From Spongospora subterranea (taxonomy: Eukaryota; Endomyxa; Phytomyxea; Plasmodiophorida; Plasmodiophoridae), in NCBI GenBank assembly GCA_900404475.1, contig OUQQ01000532.1, positions 1 to 14,478 of the forward strand: a stretch of 14,478 nucleotides of DNA, written 5' to 3'. Made by a program: the position numbers and the translations under genes. Below, one piece after another: positions 10,033 to 14,478 of this stretch. Below the pieces are notes generated by a model that ran no database searches, was not told the origin of the DNA, and saw only the letters and a list, made by a program, of their open reading frames with translations. Numbering within the stretch: position 1 is the stretch's first letter; each line of letters opens with the position of its first letter.

Positions 10033-10666
10033 CACGAGAAAACGAAATCAAATAGACGACAAATCCGCTCAGCGATTTCGGGAATGCCCATCATGAGCGG
10101 AAGATGCTGTTTGGGTTCCGGTTATCAAATGACTCATCTGGTATTGTCGTGACGTATTACAGTTGATCATTGTTCTTATGGAATAAATCCACTGCAGTTG
10201 CAGGATGGATTGATTTTTGACACTTGGAAGATGTCCAGAAGACAGTTTATGCGTCGATTGCCTCCTTTGAAATGGCGTCAGTTTTCATCGATCATGCCAT
10301 GGCGATGTCAATCAAGCCACTTACTGAGACGCAACCGCGCTGTCTGCATCAATATCAAGTACTTATTGTGAATTGAATTGCTTGAGGGTGTACGCCGTGA
10401 CAAAGGTCTTGCGAAGGAGCAGCATCACCTTTCGTCCCAGTTTGCAGCCTCAACGACAGTTTGGATACTGTCGAGAGAGGTTATCTTCTGTTTGAATCGT
10501 TTATCACTCTTTCACGTTGATGAAAAAGTAGCCCGAGTTTTTCGCTCTAATTTTTGTTTTTTAGCGTAAAAAGGTCACGACGAAGACACATATTTTGAAC
10601 AACCGGATTGTAATATTGACAAGTAGATGGGGATCAGCAGACAAAACATGGATTCACACGTGTTTT
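10033..10666. other. Divergent upstream region without a clear gene
   Basis: This is the promoter side of the His-rich gene. A plus-strand open frame at 10378-10569 reads AASTTVWILSRE and later LFHVDEKVARVF. The HVDEK stretch and the preceding helix-turn-helix-like segment resemble, weakly, pieces of the mariner transposase found at 12901-13735, so it may be an old remnant. No splice pattern supports a real gene. No TATA-like element was identified with confidence. Confidence 0.3.
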
Positions 10667-11090
10667 AACACGCGATCGGTTCTCACTTTTCCTGTTTAAC
10701 AGACGGTCAATTCACGCGTTTTCCTGTTTTAGGAGGTAGATTCTCACGTTTCATGATATTTAACTGGAGGTAGATTCTCACGTTTCATGATATATAACAG
10801 GAGGTAGATTCTCACGTTTCATGCTTAACAGACGGTCAATTTCACACGTTTTCCTGTCGTTTCATGATATTTAACAGGAGGTAGATTCTCACGTTTCATG
10901 ATATTTAACAGACGGTCAATTTCACACGTTTTTCTGTTTTAGGAGGTAGATCTCACGTTTCCTAATTTAACAGACGGTCAATTTCACACGTTTTCCTGTT
11001 TTAGGAGGTAGATCTCACGTTTCCTGATTTAACAGACGGTCAATTCTCACGATTCCTGTTTTAGGCGGTCGATTCATACGTTTCCTGATT
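10667..11090. repeat. Minisatellite, about 14 units of about 30 bp in two versions
   Basis: Two related unit types follow each other. Type A has the core ACAGACGGTCAATTTCACAC followed by GTTTTCCTG. Type B has the core AGGAGGTAGATTCTCACGTT followed by TCATGA or CCTGA. Both can be aligned to a common GG..GATTCTCACGTTTC.TGA consensus. The order is roughly an irregular first unit, then A, B, B, B, A, a truncated unit, B, A, B, A, B, A and a diverged last unit, so the 3' half alternates regularly as a 60-bp higher-order repeat. Units are directly adjacent without unique spacers. The array ends about 170 bp before the PA28-gamma start codon and could be part of its promoter. Confidence 0.9.
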
Positions 11091-11171
11091 TTTCAGAGTT
11101 GTTTCAGGATATAATTGCGTGCGTGACGGAGTTTGTTGGGTTGTGTATTGCTCAGCCACAATCGTCTACAG

Positions 11172-11177
11172 TATAAA
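11172..11177 (+). promoter_or_regulatory. TATA-like box upstream of PA28-gamma
   Basis: A TATAAA hexamer within CAGTATAAACG lies 83 bp before the ATG at 11260 and just downstream of the minisatellite. The position fits a core promoter, but a single hexamer in moderately AT-rich DNA is weak evidence. Confidence 0.3.
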
Positions 11178-11259
11178 CGATCGACGATCTTCATTTCTAG
11201 GAAATTACATGCGATCGTGAGCCGAATTCGACTGAAAGGTTCAAGAAACCAGTTTGGAA

Positions 11260-12279
11260 ATGTCGTCAGCAGCTTCAGAGCGTGACGCTAGTCATATGGC
11301 TGAGAGTGCAGCATCGATCGCGGCTGCAACGATCGGAGCCGTTCAGATGGGTGAAGATGGGCGGCCAATGGAATTGTCTTCCCTCAAGGATAGTATATCG
11401 GATCAGGCCAAAAACGTCATTGAAAACATCATGCCGATGAAGGTCATCAGATTAACGGATCTGTATAAGGTTTGTGCCCCTGCGCTCATTTTGATTGAGA
11501 ATACTTATTTATTGATAGTCCCAACAGAATTCACAGCGGTCTTCCCATGATATCCTGGAAAGGACACCGAAAGGCGCCCTTTCTAATAAGGTCAACAATT
11601 TGGCCGTGGTTTTGCTAAAAAAATATTCGTCCTTATATATGCCGTACAGGGAGTCACTGAATTGCTGGAGACAATGAAGGTCGAAATTTTGGAGCTAATT
11701 CAGCATCTGGATATTCTAAAACTCTGGTGAAGGACAATTTTTACTTTTTTTTTAAACCTTACAGGTGCTTAAAATAGGGTTCAGCTCAATATTCCGAGCA
11801 TCCAGGATGGAAACAATTTTGGCGTTTCGATTCAAGAAGAAATCGCTGGAATGTTGGAATCTGGAAAGAGCAGCGGTCTAAATTTTCTTGATACTGTCGG
11901 TTTTTTTCAATTTGATTAATATTTGCTGATTTGTATTTTGCCAGTTCACAAAGTACTATGCCACTCGAGGAAAGATGATTACCAAAGTACAATGTGTAAT
12001 AGTGCAATGTGTTTTCCCTAATGCATTTTCAGATGAATAAGTATCCAAACGTGGAGGATTATCGACGTGGAGTCGGCGAGCTTGATGAGAAGAAACATTT
12101 ATTGCTTCGTCATTGCTGTCTGGATTTACGTAATAACTACGCCGTTCTGTACGATATGGTTAGTGGAAATCACACTGAGTGTACATGAACACTTATGCTT
12201 TCTGGCTCAGATCACGAAAAATAAAGATCGACTGGAAAGGCCTCGTGGACACGGAAACCATACGTCCACAATGTATTGA
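11260..12279 (+). CDS. PSME3: Proteasome activator PA28-gamma / REG-gamma subunit (7 exons)
   Basis: Subunit of the heptameric 11S cap that opens the 20S proteasome without ATP or ubiquitin; PA28-gamma is the nuclear form. Exons: 11260-11469, 11528-11590, 11650-11726, 11778-11895, 11945-11986, 12033-12158 and 12211-12279 (TGA 12277-12279), all in phase, 234 residues. The C-terminal half carries the family signatures: LDILKLWVQLNIPSIQDGNN, then FGVSIQEE (the activation-loop region), FLDTFTKYYATRGKMITKM, NKYPNVEDYRRGVGELDEK, LRNNYAVLYDMITKNKDR and the C-terminal STMY tail that docks into the 20S alpha ring (the human protein ends in LY). Helix 1 is present (SLKDSISDQAKNVIENIMP), but the N-terminus is rich in Ala and Ser and the homolog-specific linker is short, 20 residues shorter overall than the human 254. 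The donor of exon 4 (GTCGGT) is unusual, yet it is the only one that keeps the conserved spacing. The minisatellite precedes the gene. Confidence 0.93.
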
Positions 12280-12900
12280 TTGATAATCGCCAACTATATA
12301 CATTTAATCCAATAATTGTAATGCAAACCAAATGTGTGTTTTCACCGTCGGGAATAGTGGGAATCAAAAAGTATCCCTTTGCTAAATCGTCATAGCAGCT
12401 GGGTGCGCTTTAGATGTCACCGTATGACAAAAAACCCTGCGTGATTGGCGTTCACGTTTTCATCGGATCAAATTTCAATTGTTGATTCTTTGGTCCGCCT
12501 TATGTTCGCAAGAATATCCAAGACCGAATGATCGTGTTATTGATTACCGAATTTACGGCTGACTCTAAAAATTGTTTCGATTGGTGGGCGCACCCGAGCG
12601 TGGTTTGACGGTCACTTTTTACGCTGACGTCGCAATTTAGTAAAGATACATCGTGAACGAGAGCTTTGGGATACATTACATATTTTGGCTCGTACCGAAT
12701 TTATCATTCCGAGGAATCCTCTCGAACTTTACGAATGCGCTTGCAACCCACCTGTGCATCTGGGATTTGTACTAACACAAAGATGCTGTGACATTGGAAA
12801 TTCTATCTTTGAGAATATGGTTTGGCGGTACCACGTTGGCGCTCTTGTGAAAGGTATGAGCATGCGCAATAGCCGAGATCGTAATTTTCATCCAGCCATA
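12280..12900. other. 3' flank of PA28-gamma leading into mariner remnants
   Basis: No gene is visible. A plus-strand open frame from 12685 runs into the transposase-like segment at 12901 out of frame, and its first two thirds match nothing I know. The stretch CGGCTGACTCTAAAAATT at about 12556-12573 resembles the right arm of the hairpin at 13791-13808 (CGGACAGTCTCAAAATT) with several differences and might be a decayed terminal repeat of the left mariner copy. Confidence 0.25.
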
Positions 12901-13290
12901 TCGAGACATCATCCAACAGAAAGTGAAACAGGTTTCTTTGCGACAGAGACCCACTTTCGAAGCATTTCACATGCCGCTCACACCGATTGGGAACTCTCTT
13001 TAACATATTCAGAGAAGGAAGTATTAAGCGGGTCAACAAGTGTGTAAAGCCCACATTGACGCAGGACAACAAATGGGAACGGCTTCGGTCGATGATCGAT
13101 CCGAACTCTGAGTCAAATGAGTTTTACGGGATGTAAAACACGGTTTTATGTAAATGAAAAGTGGATTTATTTAACAAAAATAAGGAAGTTTTATCTTACT
13201 CCAGATGAAGATGCACCACATCGGCGTTGCAAGGCCTTGTTTATAACCCGCATCGGAAAGGCATGGCTTTCTGTAAGGACAAAAGTACAT
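12901..13290 (+). pseudogene. Truncated Tc1/mariner transposase, left copy
   Basis: Reading across frame shifts, the sequence encodes the N-terminal DNA-binding part (RDIIQQKVK, SISHAAH), then KAHIDAGQQM, the first catalytic block as FYVNEKWIYLTK, and YLTPDEDAPHRRCK. The block normally reads HVDEKWFYL, so the first catalytic Asp is changed to Asn here (codon 13153-13155). In-frame stops (for example TAA in the SLTYSEKE region) and frame shifts show it is dead. The second and third catalytic acids and the C-terminus are absent. This transposase type, with the HVDEKWFYLT and PDEE.P.R.CK blocks, is common in oomycetes and occurs scattered in other eukaryotes. It is the left arm of an inverted pair. 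Confidence 0.75.
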
Positions 13291-13616
13291 CCTCCAGTTT
13301 TTGTGGTCAGTTCCAACACAAAACTTCTTCCATATTTTTGTTAGATAAAACCACTTTTCATCCACATGAACCGTGTCATACATCCCGTAAAACTCATTTG
13401 ACTCAGAGTTCGGATCGATCATCGACAAAGAGAACCGACGCCGCTCGCGTTTGTTGTCCTCGGTCAATGTGGGCTTTACACACCCGCTTTCTACTTCCTT
13501 CTTTGAACATGTTAAAGAGAGTTCCCAATGGGATGTGAGCGGCATGTGAAATGCTTCGAAAAGTGAATCCCTGTCGCGAAGAAGCCTCTTTCACTTTCTG
13601 TTGGATGATGTCTCGA
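12901..13616. repeat. Inverted repeat formed by the two mariner copies
   Basis: The left arm 12901-13190 and the right arm 13616-13321 are reverse complements at roughly 85 percent by eye, with long identical runs such as TCGAGACATCATCCAACAGA and ATCGATCCGAACTCTGAGTC. The spacer of about 130 bp (13191-13320) continues as transposase only in the plus direction. The two copies therefore meet tail to tail, and a transcript through the region would fold into a hairpin of about 290 bp. Confidence 0.88.
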
Positions 13617-13735
13617 CCTTTTTGTTTTCGTCCACACGCTTTAGTGCCTTCTACTGTACTACCGGTGGTCACAGGTCGACATAGGTATAGCATATCAAAC
13701 GAAATCTCTTGAACAAATCTACACAAATATAGCAT
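13321..13735 (-). pseudogene. Truncated Tc1/mariner transposase, right copy
   Basis: On the minus strand the reading runs from GRKQKGRDIIQQKVKEA and FRSISHAAHIPLGTLFNMFK (helix-turn-helix DNA-binding region) through KAHIDRGQQTRA, a frame shift, MIDPNSESNEFYG, and VHVDEKWFYLTKIWKKF, where the first catalytic Asp is intact (codon 13362-13360). The rest of the DDE/D domain is missing: beyond about 13321 the sequence no longer reads as transposase on this strand. The N-terminal side contains a short internal duplication (MLYLCR twice, at about 13735-13678). The copy is non-functional, being about a third of a normal 330-400 residue transposase. Confidence 0.78.
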
Positions 13736-13769
13736 TCACGGAGATTTTTAACAATAATCCACCTCGTTA

Positions 13770-13808
13770 AATTTTGAGACTGTCCGCTTTGCGGACAGTC
13801 TCAAAATT
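13770..13808. repeat. Perfect 18-bp palindromic hairpin with 3-nt loop
   Basis: The left arm AATTTTGAGACTGTCCGC (13770-13787), the loop TTT, and its exact reverse complement at 13791-13808 form a perfect stem. It sits about 35 bp outside the N-terminal end of the right mariner copy, where a terminal inverted repeat would be expected, and a TA dinucleotide directly precedes it (13768-13769). It could be two terminal repeats joined back to back or a subterminal hairpin of a small non-autonomous element. GCGGAC occurs again just downstream at 13809. Confidence 0.85.
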
Positions 13809-13986
13809 GCGGACTACAACTTGTCATTTCTTGAGTTGACCGACTGGCATCAGACGAATCTCCACTAGAACCTGTACCTGAGGAAGATGCCCTTGGACAA
13901 AGAGGACCAGATCAAATCATTCATAATTCCCTTCAACAGTAGCGTCGACCTTCAACAGAAGGTACTGCATTACTGGGCACAACATT
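13809..13986. other. Short stretch between hairpin and edge gene
   Basis: No convincing gene. A plus-strand open segment reads DRLASDESPLEPVPEEDAL and onward for about 35 codons but has no start in frame and no recognisable motif. The complementary strand is open over parts of the same DNA. Confidence 0.2.
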
Positions 13987-14478
13987 TTATAGAAACACAA
14001 GCAATGGCATAACATTCAATGGAAACACAAGAAATAAAGCTTCCTTTATTTCTTCAATGTTGTGGCCCGCCTGCTTGAGACTGGCCACCATGTTGGCTTT
14101 GGCAATTTGTATTGCTAAAAGTGTTTGATCTTCCCGCTTCTGGGCTTCGATCGCTGCAAGTTTTTCCCTCCTTCTGTGACAAGGAGGAAATCTTCAGGAT
14201 TTTCCAAAAACGTCACTATTGCCGGGATCTCGGTAGACAAACACCCCAATTTGCTCGCAGAGGTCGCCAATGTTTCTCAATTTATGAATTTCGAACGCTG
14301 GAATCAGCATGGAAAATCGCAATAAAGCCCTGATGTACATATACTCCTCTGGAGGAGTATTCGGAATTCCTGTGGGCGCAGATTTTGGTTTAACAATTGA
14401 GATAACGATGCCAGGAAGGTCTCCACCATCGGTCGCAAACGCACCAGCAAAACCGAGATCCTGGCAATAGTGACGTTT
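13987..14478 (-). CDS. Unrecognised coding sequence, truncated by window edge, possibly decayed
   Basis: The clearest part is about 14167-13987 (minus strand), which encodes a charged helical segment: REKLAAIEAQKREDQTLLAI, QIAKANMVASLKQAGHNIEE, IKEAL, ending at TAA 13989-13987. Nearer the edge, 14478 to about 14357 reads ISVLLVRLRPMVETFLASLS and QLLNQNLRPQEFRILLQR, ending at a strong donor (GTATATGT). After a 47-nt intron this joins in phase to FEIHKLRNIGDLCEQIG. The link to the last exon is unclear: one possible 63-nt intron starts at a GTGACG donor, while an overlapping frame (IPAIVTFLENPEDFLLVTE) also looks protein-like and would need a frame shift. I recognise no family. A plus-strand frame through the same DNA (ORF ending near 14333) is also open, so strand choice rests on the helical segment. 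Confidence 0.42.
14208..14478. repeat. 27-nt inverted repeat pair, 26 of 27 identical
   Basis: The arm at 14208-14234 begins AAACGTCACTATTGCCGGGA and continues TCTCGGT. The arm at 14452-14478 is its reverse complement with one difference (A for G). The right arm ends exactly at the window border, so the repeat may be longer. About 217 bp lie between the arms. Confidence 0.85.

Noticed and set aside
10667..11090. CRISPR-like array
   Set aside because: The repeats are contiguous, of two related types and without unique spacers, and the window is clearly eukaryotic with spliced genes.
11254..11550. PA28-gamma exon 1 ending at the stop near 11550
   Set aside because: Reading past 11469 enters an intron; splicing at GTTTGT to 11528 restores the frame to the conserved downstream exons.
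1..14478. tRNA or rRNA genes
   Set aside because: No cloverleaf with GTTCGA-type T-loop and matching acceptor stem, nor any rRNA-like stretch, was noticed by eye on either strand; a covariance-model search was not possible.

Overview
This is eukaryotic nuclear DNA. Every gene recognised here is split by short spliceosomal introns (mostly 40-150 nt, GT..AG), and the exons join in frame only after splicing. I reconstructed the gene models by hand from splice sites, reading phase and remembered family motifs. The gene set is a mitochondrial ribosomal protein uS5m, a PA28-gamma-type proteasome activator, a Dug2-like protein and a secreted histidine-rich protein, with decayed mariner copies alongside. 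Together with the compact spacing this suggests a small invertebrate or another early-branching opisthokont. The species cannot be named from the sequence.

Layout: (1) 1-1168, plus strand: 3' part of uS5m (MRPS5). (2) 1306-3144, minus strand: an unrecognised coiled-coil protein, convergent with uS5m; its first exons lie somewhere in 3145-3640 and are not resolved. (3) 4093-9029, minus strand: a 22-exon gene for about 920 residues with a seven-bladed WD40 propeller, a SAM domain and a complete M20 metallopeptidase-like domain. WD40 plus M20 is the layout of the fungal glutathione-degradation subunit Dug2; the SAM domain between them is the most striking feature of the window. (4) 9449-10032, minus strand: a two-exon secreted protein with 23 histidines in 127 residues. 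(5) 10667-11090: a minisatellite of about 30-bp units in two alternating versions, inside the shared upstream region of gene 4 and gene 6. (6) 11260-12279, plus strand: PA28-gamma (PSME3-like), seven exons, 234 residues. (7) 12901-13735: two truncated, decayed Tc1/mariner transposase copies facing each other tail to tail, followed at 13770-13808 by a perfect 18-bp hairpin. (8) 13987-14478, minus strand: the end of an unrecognised coding sequence that runs off the window, containing a 27-nt inverted repeat.

The genes show no operon-like logic. uS5m acts in mitochondrial translation, PA28-gamma caps the 20S proteasome in the nucleus, and the Dug2-like protein would be predicted to act in glutathione or peptide turnover in the cytosol. 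The shared regulatory question is the 1.2-kb divergent region between the His-rich gene and PA28-gamma, which carries the minisatellite.
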